From NCBI GenBank assembly GCA_026996295.1, contig JALWLL010000014.1:1-64000 (forward strand): a stretch of 64,000 bases of DNA. The letters are read 5' to 3'. Position numbers and translations under genes: made by a program. This document shows, one piece after another, positions 19,058 through 28,400 of the stretch. Origin of the DNA: Sulfurimonas sp. Its GTDB lineage: Bacteria; Campylobacterota; Campylobacteria; Campylobacterales; Sulfurimonadaceae. How positions within the stretch are numbered: the stretch's first letter is position 1; each line of letters opens with the position of its first letter. Below the pieces are notes generated by a model. It made no database searches. It had not been told where the DNA came from and saw nothing but the letters and a program-made list of their open reading frames with translations.

Positions 19058-20305
19058 ATGAGTTTTTTAAAAGAGTACGACAGCGAAATTTACGACTTAT
19101 GTGAAAAAGAGCTTGAGCGCCAAACAGACCACTTGGAGATGATCGCATCTGAAAACTTCACACTTCCGGCAGTTATGGAAGCTATGGGAAGTGTATTTAC
19201 AAACAAATATGCTGAGGGTTATCCTGGCAAACGCTACTATGGTGGCTGTGAATACGCTGATGGTGTTGAACAATTGGCAATCGACAGAGCTTGCGAACTT
19301 TTTGGATGTAAATATGCAAATGTACAGCCACACTCTGGAAGTCAGGCAAACGGAGCTGTGTATGCCGGTCTTTTAAAAGCGGGTGATAAACTTTTAGGAA
19401 TGGATCTCAGCCACGGTGGTCACTTAACACACGGTTCCAAACCTAGCTTCTCAGGGAAAAACTACCACTCTTTTACCTATGGTGTTGAGCTTGACGGTCG
19501 CATCAACTATGACAGAGTTATGGACATCGCTAAAATCGTTCAACCTAAGATTATTGTATGTGGTGCATCTGCATACGCTCGTGAGATCGACTTTAAACGC
19601 TTCCGTGAGATAGCTGATGAAGTCGGTGCGATTTTATTTGCCGACATTGCACACATTGCAGGTCTTGTAGCGGCAGGTGAGCACCCTAGCCCATTCCCTT
19701 ATGCAGATGTTGTAACAACTACAACGCATAAAACATTGGCAGGTCCTCGCGGTGGTCTTATCCTGACAAATGATGAAGATATCGCTAAAAAAATGAACTC
19801 TGCGATCTTCCCTGCACTTCAAGGTGGACCACTTGTTCACGTCATCGCGGCAAAAGCGGTAGGCTTCAAGTACAACCTAAGTCCTGAGTGGAAAGAGTAT
19901 GCCAAGCAGGTCAAAGCAAATGCAAAAGTTCTTGGTGAAGTTTTTGTAAAACGTGGATACAACGTAGTAAGTGGCGGAACAGACAATCACCTTATCCTTG
20001 TAAGTTTTGTTGGCACAGATATCTCCGGAAAAGATGCTGATGCAGCGCTTGGCAATGCCGGTATCACTATCAATAAAAACACAGTTCCGGGTGAGACAAG
20101 AAGCCCATTTGTAACTTCGGGTATTCGTGTCGGTTCAGCTGCACTGACAAGCCGCGGTATGAAAGAAAAAGAGTTTGAACTTATCGCAAACAAAATGGCC
20201 GATGTCCTTGATGATATCAACAATACTGAACTTCAAGCAAGCATAAAAGAGGAACTCAAAGAGCTGGCTCAAAACTTTGTAATTTACAACCAAGCAACAT
20301 ACTAA
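19058..20305 (+). CDS. glyA: Serine hydroxymethyltransferase
   Basis: PLP enzyme that converts serine and tetrahydrofolate to glycine and methylene-tetrahydrofolate, the main one-carbon source. [14 protein letters not shown] holds the PLP lysine; [13 protein letters not shown] and [17 protein letters not shown] are family signatures. The 415 residues are normal. AACAAGGAATTT precedes the ATG, and a TATAAT lies upstream, so it probably starts its own transcript, followed closely by the DUF1882 gene. Confidence 0.97.
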   Translation: MSFLKEYDSEIYDLCEKELERQTDHLEMIASENFTLPAVMEAMGSVFTNKYAEGYPGKRYYGGCEYADGVEQLAIDRACELFGCKYANVQPHSGSQANGAVYAGLLKAGDKLLGMDLSHGGHLTHGSKPSFSGKNYHSFTYGVELDGRINYDRVMDIAKIVQPKIIVCGASAYAREIDFKRFREIADEVGAILFADIAHIAGLVAAGEHPSPFPYADVVTTTTHKTLAGPRGGLILTNDEDIAKKMNSAIFPALQGGPLVHVIAAKAVGFKYNLSPEWKEYAKQVKANAKVLGEVFVKRGYNVVSGGTDNHLILVSFVGTDISGKDADAALGNAGITINKNTVPGETRSPFVTSGIRVGSAALTSRGMKEKEFELIANKMADVLDDINNTELQASIKEELKELAQNFVIYNQATY

Positions 20306-20312
20306 GGTAATA

Positions 20313-20858
20313 ATGATGACTGCAATGGACTTAAAACTTATCAAAATGGTGAGCGATCACTACTGGATCAAAAGAGATACGGTCGTAGAAAAATTAACCT
20401 TTAAAGGAAGAACTTTTTACAACAAATTTGAAAAGGTGCAAGCTCCATTAACGCAGTCTATTATCTCACAACATCTCAAAGGTGATATCACGGTTGCTCA
20501 TTCATTGATCAACAAACATAACAAAGTTGAAAATATTGTTATCGACTACAACGGCAGAGATCCTGAGCGCTTTTATCATAAAACACAACTTCTGTTACGC
20601 GAAGAGGGGTATATCAACTTTACCGCTTATAAAACAAAAACAGAAGGTCATCTTCATGTGTATATCCATAAGGGGCACACAACACTGCAAGAAGCGATAC
20701 AGCTTGGTAAAATGCTCTCCATGAAGCTCGCAAGCAAACAGCCAAAACAGTGGAGAATGTTCCCCAATGCCGATATGCCAAATGAGTACAATATCCTTAC
20801 CATACCTTATGAGGTATATGCAAAAGAGCGTGGAGCCTCCTGGTCCAAACATATGTAA
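20313..20858 (+). CDS. DUF1882-type conserved protein
   Basis: About 180 residues, soluble. The order directly after glyA matches the glyA-DUF1882 pair of Campylobacter and Helicobacter. Visible features are an N-terminal [18 protein letters not shown] segment, a mixed alpha/beta core ([17 protein letters not shown]) and the tail [20 protein letters not shown]. No catalytic motif is apparent. The ATG at 20313 and those at 20316 and 20322 are all possible starts. The family name rests on synteny and general likeness; function unknown. Confidence 0.75.
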   Translation: MMTAMDLKLIKMVSDHYWIKRDTVVEKLTFKGRTFYNKFEKVQAPLTQSIISQHLKGDITVAHSLINKHNKVENIVIDYNGRDPERFYHKTQLLLREEGYINFTAYKTKTEGHLHVYIHKGHTTLQEAIQLGKMLSMKLASKQPKQWRMFPNADMPNEYNILTIPYEVYAKERGASWSKHM

Positions 20859-20932
20859 ATCTGATCTGCCGTCTTCTTGCTAAGTTATGAGATTTTTGGT
20901 ATTATAGAACAAATAAAGTACAGGGTAGTATT

Positions 20933-21592
20933 ATGGAAGAAAAAAACGAGCTTAACGATATTATTTTAAACAAAGGTGGCAACTCTAGCAATAACAAAAA
21001 AATCATACTTGCAGTTGCAACACTCGGTATTATTTTGATAGTTGTCATTATGCTTATGAATACTCTTGCATCTAAAGGTACTGACAACTTGCCACAGGCT
21101 GTTTTACCGCCGGAACCAAAAACAAAAGTGACCCAAGAAGTTACCGAAGAGCCACTATTTGAAGAGATAGAGGTTGTTCAAGAACAAACTCAGAGTAATA
21201 GCGATCTCGATAAAATAGCTAAAAGATTAAAAAAAGAGAGCTTGGTTGAACAAGAGAGTGCTTCTCAAGAAAAAACTCCGGCAGTGTCTGTAAAAACTCC
21301 GCAAAAACCTAAAAACATAGAGAAAAAAACTGTACAAAAAACACAGACGGCTCCGGAGGTTAACGCATACTATGTACAAGTCGGTTCATTTTCAAAATAT
21401 GAGCCAAACAAAAAATTTTTACAATCTATTACCAGCAAAGGGTATAGCTATAAATACCACAAGGTCTCTGTAAACTCAAAAACACTCAACAAGGTGCTTG
21501 TTGGTCCATTTTCAAGTGAAAAAGAAGCAAGAGGCGCGCTTAAAACTATAAGAAGCAGTATTGAACCGGGTGCTTTTTTAGTAAAACTTTAA
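20933..21592 (+). CDS. SPOR-domain cell envelope protein
   Basis: A 219-residue inner membrane protein: short cytoplasmic N-terminus, one membrane helix (about residues 22-43), a long acidic and Pro/Lys-rich periplasmic linker, and a C-terminal SPOR domain (about 145-219) starting AYYVQVGSFSK and ending GPFSSEKEARGALKTIR. SPOR domains bind peptidoglycan stripped of stem peptides at division sites, so a septal role is likely. Its place between DUF1882 and aroE is conserved in Campylobacter. A short GC-rich terminator follows. Confidence 0.85.
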   Translation: MEEKNELNDIILNKGGNSSNNKKIILAVATLGIILIVVIMLMNTLASKGTDNLPQAVLPPEPKTKVTQEVTEEPLFEEIEVVQEQTQSNSDLDKIAKRLKKESLVEQESASQEKTPAVSVKTPQKPKNIEKKTVQKTQTAPEVNAYYVQVGSFSKYEPNKKFLQSITSKGYSYKYHKVSVNSKTLNKVLVGPFSSEKEARGALKTIRSSIEPGAFLVKL

Positions 21593-21599
21593 TCACAAA

Positions 21600-21620
21600 G
21601 CTCCCTCTGGAGCAATTTTT
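21600..21620 (+). terminator. Intrinsic terminator after the SPOR gene
   Basis: GCTCC, a CTCT loop, GGAGC and then AATTTTT: a 5-bp all-GC-capped stem with a T run, 8 bases after the SPOR stop and before the TTG start of trpE. Confidence 0.6.
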
Positions 21621-21635
21621 CAACAAGGCATTATT

Positions 21636-23051
21636 TTGATATATTCTAAACAGTTTACACTTGATCAATTAGCACCTATAGCTGTATACTCAAAACTTAA
21701 GGCTCTCTTTAAAGATGAGATAACATATCTTTTTGAGAGTGCCGGCCAATCAGAAGGCAACTACAGTTTTATCTGTATAGGAGCAAGAGAAAGACTTCAG
21801 TATATTAATGATAAAACGATCTATACCGATACAGAAGGTGTGGTGCATGAAAAAGATGAAAACCCTTTTGATTTTCTCAAAGAGTACTATAAAAAGATTG
21901 ACACAAATATATACAAAGAAGCGGTAAAAGAGCTTGGTGTTGGTTATGTAGATGGCTTTATTGGCTATATCGGTTATGATATGGTTAAAGTTTTTGAGCC
22001 GAAACTGCGCGCTAGTATGGATAACTTAAAAGATGAACTTCATACTCCCGACCTTGATCTTATTCTTCCAAAAATGATCCTGGTATATTCTCATAAAAAC
22101 CATCAGATCACCCTCGTGAGTACACTTAAAGAGTTTGAAGAAAAGTTCACTTTTATTCATGATGATCTCAAAGGAAGCTATACCTATAAGCACAGGGTAT
22201 TTAATATTGGAGATGATAAGGGAAATTTTGCACACTCCAAAGAGAAGTTTTTTCAAATGATCGATGATTCAAAAGAGATGATACGAAGTGGCGATGTATT
22301 TCAGATCCTTATGACCAACCGTTTTACACGAAATATCAAAGTCGATCCTTTTAGTTTCTACCGCATACTCAGAACCAAGAACCCCTCCCCCTATATGTTT
22401 TTGATGGAATATGAAGATTTCAATATAGTCGGTTCCTCTCCGGAGGTGATGGTGCGACTTACTGACGGTGAGCTTCTTCTTCGCCCCATTGCAGGAACAC
22501 GCAAACGGGGTAAAACAAAAGAGCGTGACAAAGAGCTTGAGTGTGAGCTTCTTGCCGATCCAAAAGAGTTGGCAGAACACTTAATGCTCATCGACCTTGG
22601 ACGTAACGATGTTGGGCGTGTCGCAAAAGTGGGAAGCGTCAAAGTAGAAGATATGATGCATATTGAAAGATTCTCTCATGTGATGCACATAGTCTCCGAT
22701 GTTGTTGCCCAACTTGAAGAGGATAAAGATATGTTTGATCTCTTCATGGCAACATTTACGGCAGGGACAATGACTGGAGCACCAAAGATAAGAGCTATGG
22801 AGCTTATAGCAGAGTTTGAAGGTCTCAAACGTGGGTTTTACAGTGGAAGTATAGGCTACTTTGGATTTGATGGCAATATGGACAGTGCAATCACCATCAG
22901 AAGTGCCATGGTTAAAGAGGACAAAGTAGTTCTTCAAGCGGGTGCAGGTGTGGTTGCTGACAGTGTCAATGAGCTAGAGTACTTGGAAGTTAACAATAAA
23001 CTCGGAGCCCTTATACACTCTCTTGAAGATCTTGACAAAAAAGAGTGCTAA
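21636..23051 (+). CDS. trpE: Anthranilate synthase component I
   Basis: Converts chorismate with ammonia from the glutaminase partner to anthranilate, the first step to tryptophan. The chorismate-binding domain has LLRPIAGTRKRGKTKERD, ELLADPKELAEHLMLIDLGRND and GAPKIRAMELI. Its 471 residues and the N-terminal anthranilate-synthase region fit TrpE, though PabB is a close alternative. No trpG or pabA lies next to it. The start is TTG with CAACAAGG upstream. It ends one base before the aroE start region, so the pair is co-transcribed. It interrupts the SPOR-aroE order seen in relatives. Confidence 0.88.
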   Translation: MIYSKQFTLDQLAPIAVYSKLKALFKDEITYLFESAGQSEGNYSFICIGARERLQYINDKTIYTDTEGVVHEKDENPFDFLKEYYKKIDTNIYKEAVKELGVGYVDGFIGYIGYDMVKVFEPKLRASMDNLKDELHTPDLDLILPKMILVYSHKNHQITLVSTLKEFEEKFTFIHDDLKGSYTYKHRVFNIGDDKGNFAHSKEKFFQMIDDSKEMIRSGDVFQILMTNRFTRNIKVDPFSFYRILRTKNPSPYMFLMEYEDFNIVGSSPEVMVRLTDGELLLRPIAGTRKRGKTKERDKELECELLADPKELAEHLMLIDLGRNDVGRVAKVGSVKVEDMMHIERFSHVMHIVSDVVAQLEEDKDMFDLFMATFTAGTMTGAPKIRAMELIAEFEGLKRGFYSGSIGYFGFDGNMDSAITIRSAMVKEDKVVLQAGAGVVADSVNELEYLEVNNKLGALIHSLEDLDKKEC

Positions 23052-23052
23052 G

Positions 23053-23844
23053 ATGAAACTTTTTGCAATCTTTGGTGATCCTATCACACACTCACGAAGT
23101 CCTTTGATGCACAACAATGTATTTACAAATCTCAACTACAAAGGGTGTTATACGAGAGTTCACCTCACAGACGGCTCTAAACTCAAGCAGGTTTTTTTCG
23201 ATCTTAAACTCAGCGGTGCCAATGTCACGGTTCCACATAAAGAGGAAGCTTACCATGCATGTGATGAAGTGCGAGGATTTGCGAAAAAAGTTGGTGTAGT
23301 CAACACACTCATCAACGAAAACGGCCGCCTTATAGGCTATAACACCGATGCGGATGGTTTTATGTTTGCCATTGAAGAGTTTAAGAAGATCAAAAATATC
23401 CTTGTTCTTGGAGCCGGTGGAACAGCAAAAGCTTTATCAGGCAGGTTCTTAGAAGACAACCTCAATGTATCTGTACTTAACCGAAGTGAGAAAAGGCTGC
23501 AGTACTTTTTGGAACTTGGATGCAATTGCTATACGTGGGATAGTTTTGAGGCTACGAAGTATGATCTTGTTGTCAATACAACAAGTGCAGGACTCAAAGA
23601 TAAAGAACTTCCGGCACCGAAAGATATAATAGAATCTGTTTTAGACAACACTCGATATGCCGCAGATGCTATCTATGGAAAACTTACACCTTTTTTACAA
23701 CTGGCAAAAGAAAAAAATATCACCTATAAAGATGGTGCAGATATGCTTCTTGGACAAGGAGTACTGGCAAACGCACTTTTTACAAACAACACCTTAGCAC
23801 TCAATGATATAAAGCTTTCTATGCAAGAAACTTTTCAGTTTTAA
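23053..23844 (+). CDS. aroE: Shikimate dehydrogenase
   Basis: NADP-dependent reduction of dehydroshikimate to shikimate. SRSPLMHN binds shikimate; NVTVPHKEEAY holds the catalytic Lys; GAGGTAKAL is the nucleotide loop; NTTSAGLKD follows. About 263 residues. The track start 10 codons earlier lies inside trpE; the ATG at 23053, one base after the trpE stop, gives the standard N-terminus MKLFAIFGDPI. It ends 13 bases from the convergent secreted protein gene. Confidence 0.95.
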   Translation: MKLFAIFGDPITHSRSPLMHNNVFTNLNYKGCYTRVHLTDGSKLKQVFFDLKLSGANVTVPHKEEAYHACDEVRGFAKKVGVVNTLINENGRLIGYNTDADGFMFAIEEFKKIKNILVLGAGGTAKALSGRFLEDNLNVSVLNRSEKRLQYFLELGCNCYTWDSFEATKYDLVVNTTSAGLKDKELPAPKDIIESVLDNTRYAADAIYGKLTPFLQLAKEKNITYKDGADMLLGQGVLANALFTNNTLALNDIKLSMQETFQF

Positions 23845-23856
23845 TTTTTTGCTGCT

Positions 23857-24291
23857 TTATTTACTGTGACACAAAAGTGCTTTTATCTTCAATGAAAAGT
23901 CAATTGCATCTCCGTTTTTTTGCTTCCCTTTTGCAAAAAAATCACCTTTATCATAACGGTACTTCATCATAATTGTTTCAGCACCTTTTTTCGTTTTTAG
24001 CTCTATACGAAGCGTTCCCGTTCGTGGCTTCCCTTTTACCCTTTTATCTGCATCGATCTCTAAAAGCTCAATCTCTACTCCATCAGCCTTTATCAATGAA
24101 CCGATAAAAATGGTTCTGAAATTTTTCCCACTCTTTAGTATAGGAATGTAAGCAGCCTTCTCAAAATCACCTACATGTTCAATATGTAGTCTCACATCAC
24201 CAACTTGGGAAAGCTCACAACTGCCACCCTTTTGTGTATTAGCAAAAAGCATTGAGATAACAAATACAAGAGAAAAAATAATCCTCACCAT
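23857..24291 (-). CDS. Hypothetical secreted protein, about 144 residues
   Basis: Signal peptide MVRIIFSLVFVISMLFA, then a compact beta-rich domain with a Cys near each end (GGSCELSQVGDVRLHIEHVG and KIKALLCHSK) that could form a disulfide. There is some general likeness to YceI-type lipid-binding folds (alternating strands ending in charged loops), but no diagnostic motif, so I do not name it. AAAGG lies 6 bases before the chosen ATG; the track start ten codons earlier spoils the signal peptide. Confidence 0.55.
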   Translation of the reverse strand: MVRIIFSLVFVISMLFANTQKGGSCELSQVGDVRLHIEHVGDFEKAAYIPILKSGKNFRTIFIGSLIKADGVEIELLEIDADKRVKGKPRTGTLRIELKTKKGAETIMMKYRYDKGDFFAKGKQKNGDAIDFSLKIKALLCHSK

Positions 24292-24384
24292 AAAAAACCT
24301 TTTATTATAAATATTAAACATAATTCTATCGTGAATTTCTTAATTTATATCCAAGTACTACTAACGTACATTTATCACGAAAAG

Positions 24385-25272
24385 TTATCTAGAAAAACTA
24401 AAACCTACTGCAAATTTATTGACATAATTATCATAGTCTATGAGACTCTCTGTATATCCACTAAAGAGTTTTATATACAGATATACATCTTTCATAATAG
24501 GATGTGATGCAGTTACTTGAGCACAGCCAAGCCCTGTAGCGATGTTACCTCTTGCCATAAATGTAATCAGATTTTTACCAAAAAAATATGAAAGATCAAT
24601 CTCTGTAAATCCTGTATAGTCCATAAGATCGGGGTTGTCATCAAGGTCAGCACCAAAGTAAGGTATCCAAACCTTTAAGCGTGTCACAAGCGTATCGTGC
24701 CTTAAACTCAAAACAGAATAAAGATAGTTCACACTTCTGGAACGATTTCCCGGGTTAAATTCACCCGGGGCATATTCAACATCTTCATTATTGCCCTGTC
24801 CGTTTGACATATGTGCGATCCCTACTTCCAAAGACTGCAACCTAAACATGGAATCATCTTTTATGGGAAATACTACAAACCCTTCAGGGTTATAGTTCGT
24901 TTCTCGAAATGGGGATGATTTTGAATATATCTGCCAAAACGACTTCTGAGAATATGCCAAATAGTACCTTTCATTTAAACCAAAAAGGTTGTAACCAAAT
25001 TGCGACTTCAAACTAATCTGAAGCTCTGCTTCAATTCTTCTGTATTCATCACTCCTGACATATGACTTATACTTCCCATCATCAAATCTGTAGCCATAAG
25101 GCAGTAAATAGTTCACTTTATGTGGAATGAGTCCAAAGTTACCATCCATCCACTGTGTCATCGCCTTTTTAGCTTCAACATCCTTCACATCTTTAAAATC
25201 ATCAAAAAGCTGACTTTTTTCAGAAGCATAAATACTCACAACTATAACTGCAATAAAAAAATACCTTATCAA
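24385..25272 (-). CDS. pldA: Outer membrane phospholipase A1 (OMPLA)
   Basis: Calcium-dependent outer membrane lipase that hydrolyses phospholipids when the outer leaflet is disturbed. The active-site segment is plain: GIAHMSNGQ (His and Ser of the triad) and NPGNRSRSVN (Asn and the Arg of the oxyanion site). A signal peptide ends at about residue 16, and the rest has amphipathic beta strands ending in FAVGFSFSR, the usual terminal Phe-containing strand. The 295 residues are normal. It lies 4 bases after recR in an mltA-recR-pldA operon. Confidence 0.92.
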   Translation of the reverse strand: MIRYFFIAVIVVSIYASEKSQLFDDFKDVKDVEAKKAMTQWMDGNFGLIPHKVNYLLPYGYRFDDGKYKSYVRSDEYRRIEAELQISLKSQFGYNLFGLNERYYLAYSQKSFWQIYSKSSPFRETNYNPEGFVVFPIKDDSMFRLQSLEVGIAHMSNGQGNNEDVEYAPGEFNPGNRSRSVNYLYSVLSLRHDTLVTRLKVWIPYFGADLDDNPDLMDYTGFTEIDLSYFFGKNLITFMARGNIATGLGCAQVTASHPIMKDVYLYIKLFSGYTESLIDYDNYVNKFAVGFSFSR

Positions 25273-25276
25273 AACA

Positions 25277-25846
25277 CTATACCTTTACTCTGTCTTCAAG
25301 TGCCCTGGTAAGCGAAAGAACATCAATATTTTCTAAACTCACTCCCGTTGGTACACCTTGTGCAATTTTACTAAAATGAACCTTAAACGGTGTAAGTTTA
25401 TCTTCAATGTATAGTATTACTGCATCATTGGCTATCGAAGGTGTTAAAGCAAAGATCACCTCTTTTACACCTGCTTTGACCATATTTTCCAAATGCGTTA
25501 TACTCAACTCTTCGAGTGATTCAAGAACAAAATACTTTCCATCAAAAAGAGCATTTTCTTCCAAAAGGAGTATATCTTTTGCATTTTCCAAAATACACAG
25601 CTGCTCAGAGTTACGACTTTCATCAGAACATATAAAACAGAGTTCATCTTCACTCATGCCTCCACATACCCTGCATTTTCTTAGACTACCAAGGGCATCT
25701 TCTATGGCATGGGATATTTTCATCCCTACAAAACTCTCTTGCATCACCATATGATACGCAATCCTTGTTGCCGACTTTTTTCCAATGCTCGGCAACTCCT
25801 GCAGTGCATCTACAAGACGGTTGAACTTCTCTAAAGAATGTTTCAT
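25277..25846 (-). CDS. recR: Recombination mediator RecR
   Basis: DNA-binding ring protein for gap repair with RecO. It has the helix-hairpin-helix LQELPSIGKKSATRIAYH, the zinc finger CRVCGGMSEDELCFICSD, a Toprim core (LCILENAKDILLLEE) and a C-terminal Walker-like end. The 189 residues fit. The start ATGA overlaps the mltA stop by 4 bases, so translation is coupled. Confidence 0.95.
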   Translation of the reverse strand: MKHSLEKFNRLVDALQELPSIGKKSATRIAYHMVMQESFVGMKISHAIEDALGSLRKCRVCGGMSEDELCFICSDESRNSEQLCILENAKDILLLEENALFDGKYFVLESLEELSITHLENMVKAGVKEVIFALTPSIANDAVILYIEDKLTPFKVHFSKIAQGVPTGVSLENIDVLSLTRALEDRVKV

Positions 25847-27021
25847 GAGCTCTCTTTTTTATAATTTTGTTTTGGAAGCAATATCCAAAGTTTCAAAGGA
25901 GCCTTCAGCTCACCGGCGATTTTCATAGCATCTTTGCCATAGCCCAAAAAGAGATCTGCACGCACAGCACCCTTGATGGCCCCACCCGTATCTTGAGCCA
26001 GCACCAAGGAGCAAAATCTTTTCTCCCTCATATCTGCATCAACATAGAGCATACTTCCAAGAGGAATATAGCGCCTGTCAACGGCAACAGATCTTTTTGG
26101 AGTCAACACCACGCCTAAAGAACCGGTAGCAGGTTGTTGTTTCTCTTTAAAAAATACAAGTGATTTGTTATAGTTTAAAACCTCATCCACTCTTTTTGGA
26201 TTGTCATGTAGCCATCTTCTTATACTTTGCAAAGAGACCTCTTGCAGTTTCAATGCCCCTATGGAGACAAGGTACCTTCCTATCGCTCTGTACCTGTGGC
26301 CGTTTTGATTGTCGTAGCCCAAATACATAGTTTTTCCATCTCGAAGCGTTACTCTTCCCGAACCTTGGATCTCTAAAAAGAAACGATCTATCTTAGAATC
26401 TACATAGCACAGTACCTGAGCTCTAAGGTGTTTTGATTTACTCTGCTTCCTTGTATAGTAAGGCACAAGTTTGTTCCCCTCTAAACGTCCACGAAGTCTA
26501 TAGTTTTTCAGATCCGGATAGATCTCACTCAAATCAACCACAATAAGATCAAGCGGTGTTTTGTAAATCGGATATTTATATCTTGAAGTTCTTACTAAAG
26601 AACCATGAAGATGGGGCTCATAGTATCCTGTAAGCAGCCCTTCATCGTTCCCCTCATCGGTGTTGATGGCATAGGGAGAAAACTCCGTTTCCAAGAACTT
26701 TTTTGGATCTTTGGTATGCTTTGCTTTTGCGCACAACTCTTTATACATCGCTTGCGTTCTTGGAGTACGGCAACTCTCCACAAAAGAGCTTAATGCCGAT
26801 TCATAATTTTCTGCATTCCAGTTTGGAAGTTTTGAGAAGTCACTCTCTAGCAGATGGGTCTTTGGCAGTGACTCAAACAAGATTTTTGCTTCTATCTCAG
26901 GTTTTGTCTCACACACTGTTTTGTTGAGCTCTTGGGAGGGCTTTATGTGAGGGGTGTCGCACTTCTGAGAACAGGCACTTAGAAGTATCATAATTGTTGA
27001 AAAATAGATAAATGATTTCAT
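25843..27021 (-). CDS. mltA: Membrane-bound lytic murein transglycosylase A
   Basis: Outer membrane lipoprotein that cleaves peptidoglycan glycan strands to anhydro-muropeptides. Signal peptide and lipobox are MKSFIYFSTIMILLSACSQ. The MltA domain has GLLTGYYEPHLHGS and the long YPIYKTP region; the C-terminal 3D domain has AQDTGGAIKGAVRADLFLGYG with the catalytic Asp residues. The 392 residues are normal. A -10-like TATAAT on the minus strand is only 8 bases from the ATG and there is no Shine-Dalgarno sequence, so the mRNA may be leaderless. Confidence 0.92.
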   Translation of the reverse strand: MKSFIYFSTIMILLSACSQKCDTPHIKPSQELNKTVCETKPEIEAKILFESLPKTHLLESDFSKLPNWNAENYESALSSFVESCRTPRTQAMYKELCAKAKHTKDPKKFLETEFSPYAINTDEGNDEGLLTGYYEPHLHGSLVRTSRYKYPIYKTPLDLIVVDLSEIYPDLKNYRLRGRLEGNKLVPYYTRKQSKSKHLRAQVLCYVDSKIDRFFLEIQGSGRVTLRDGKTMYLGYDNQNGHRYRAIGRYLVSIGALKLQEVSLQSIRRWLHDNPKRVDEVLNYNKSLVFFKEKQQPATGSLGVVLTPKRSVAVDRRYIPLGSMLYVDADMREKRFCSLVLAQDTGGAIKGAVRADLFLGYGKDAMKIAGELKAPLKLWILLPKQNYKKESS

Positions 27022-27028
27022 AAAAGCT

Positions 27029-27034
27029 ATTATA
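27029..27034 (-). promoter_or_regulatory. Candidate -10 box very close to mltA start
   Basis: On the minus strand TTTTAAGTATAATAGCTTTT holds TATAAT, whose 3' end is 7 bases from the mltA ATG. A transcript from it would start at or next to the ATG. Confidence 0.35.
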
Positions 27035-27058
27035 CTTAAAATTAAACTACAAAAACGG

Positions 27059-27064
27059 TATAAT
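27059..27064 (+). promoter_or_regulatory. Candidate -10 box of dnaJ
   Basis: ACGGTATAATTGC has a perfect TATAAT 30 bases before the dnaJ ATG; the T/A-rich stretch upstream is shared with the divergent mltA promoter region. Confidence 0.55.
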
Positions 27065-27094
27065 TGCGAAAAAATTTTATAATGTAGGACAATA

Positions 27095-28219
27095 ATGGAA
27101 GATTTAAGCTATTATGAAATTCTAGAGATCTCAAGAGATGCGGATAAAACAACCATAAAAAAAGCATATAGAAAAATGGCTAAAAAGTATCATCCAGATA
27201 AAAATCCTGGAGACAAAGAGGCAGAACACAAGTTCAAACTTTGTAATGAAGCATATCAATGCCTGAGTGATGATCAACAAAGAAGTATTTATGATCGTTA
27301 CGGTAAAGAGGGTCTGCAAGGCATGGGTGGAGGATCACGCCGTTCATCTGCTGGTTTTGATGACCTTAGCTCAATGTTTGAAGAGATGTTCAATGGATTT
27401 GGCGGCTCAACAAGACGTCGTCAAAATCCGGCAGATATGGAAAAGTACCCACTTGATCTCAATGTTGAGATGTATGTCAGCTTCCATGAAGCAGTCTTTG
27501 GATGTGAAAAAGATGTAGAGTTCACATACAAAAAATCTTGTGAAAAATGTAAAGGCACCGGAGCGAAAAACGGTAAACTCTCAACATGTAAACAGTGTAG
27601 CGGACAGGGTCAAGTCTATATGAAACAGGGCTTTATGACATTTTCTCAAACATGCCCGGCTTGTCATGGAACAGGAAGTGCAGCTACAGAAAAATGCTCC
27701 AGCTGTCACGGACAGGGATATGAAGAGCAAACCGAAACTGTCTCTATAAAAGTTCCAAAGGGGATCGATACAGACAACCGCCTAAGAATTTCGGGTAAAG
27801 GAAATATTGGTAAACGTGGAACACGAGGTGATCTCTATGTTACTTTTACAGTACAAGCCGATAAACATTTTATAAGAAACGGCAACGATGTCTATATTGA
27901 AATTCCCGTCTTTTTTACACAGGCAGTTGCGGGTGAGACGTTAAGTATTCCATCACTTACGGGTGAGCTTGAACTTAAACTTGATGTTGGAACAAAAGAC
28001 AAACAACATTTTACATTTAGGGGTGAGGGGATCGATGATGTCCACGGCCACGGCAAGGGTGATCTTATAGCACAGGTAAATATCACCTATCCGAAAAAAC
28101 TCAACGACGAACAACGTGAACTTCTTGTAAAACTTCAAGAAAGTTTTGGCATAGAGTCCAAGCCTCATGAAGGTGTCTTAGAGTCTGCTATAGAAAAAAT
28201 GAAAAGCTGGTTCAAGTAG
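27095..28219 (+). CDS. dnaJ: Chaperone DnaJ
   Basis: Hsp40 partner of DnaK. The J domain has YHPDKNPGD with the HPD motif; a short Gly/Phe linker follows ([16 protein letters not shown]); the zinc-binding region has four repeats ([36 protein letters not shown]); then come the two C-terminal substrate domains. The 374 residues are normal. It stands alone from dnaK and grpE here. TGTAGGACAATA precedes the ATG. Confidence 0.97.
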   Translation: MEDLSYYEILEISRDADKTTIKKAYRKMAKKYHPDKNPGDKEAEHKFKLCNEAYQCLSDDQQRSIYDRYGKEGLQGMGGGSRRSSAGFDDLSSMFEEMFNGFGGSTRRRQNPADMEKYPLDLNVEMYVSFHEAVFGCEKDVEFTYKKSCEKCKGTGAKNGKLSTCKQCSGQGQVYMKQGFMTFSQTCPACHGTGSAATEKCSSCHGQGYEEQTETVSIKVPKGIDTDNRLRISGKGNIGKRGTRGDLYVTFTVQADKHFIRNGNDVYIEIPVFFTQAVAGETLSIPSLTGELELKLDVGTKDKQHFTFRGEGIDDVHGHGKGDLIAQVNITYPKKLNDEQRELLVKLQESFGIESKPHEGVLESAIEKMKSWFK

Positions 28220-28223
28220 AGTT

Positions 28224-28400
28224 ATGCTGAAATTCTCTTTTGTTTTACTCTTTTTAACCATACCGTTTCTAGGCTCTGATGTTTATTACGGTGTGCCTCT
28301 ATGGGCATATGCTTCCATCGGTTTTACGGTACTGTATGCCTTGGCTCTTGTATATCTTATAGAAAAAAAGTGGAATACTCTCAAAGGTAAACATGAATGA
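28224..28400 (+). CDS. 58-residue membrane partner of the sodium:solute symporter (not in ORF track)
   Basis: Hand-translated ORF MLKFSFVLLF... with two hydrophobic stretches, DVYYGVPLWAYASIGF and VLYALALVYLIEKKW. The pattern 'G.P.W.y.s....vlya....yl....W' is that of tiny proteins encoded next to PanF-like and other SSS symporters (DUF997/YhdT type). Its last 8 bases overlap the symporter start, giving translational coupling, and it begins 4 bases after dnaJ. I infer an auxiliary subunit. Confidence 0.6.
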   Translation: MLKFSFVLLFLTIPFLGSDVYYGVPLWAYASIGFTVLYALALVYLIEKKWNTLKGKHE

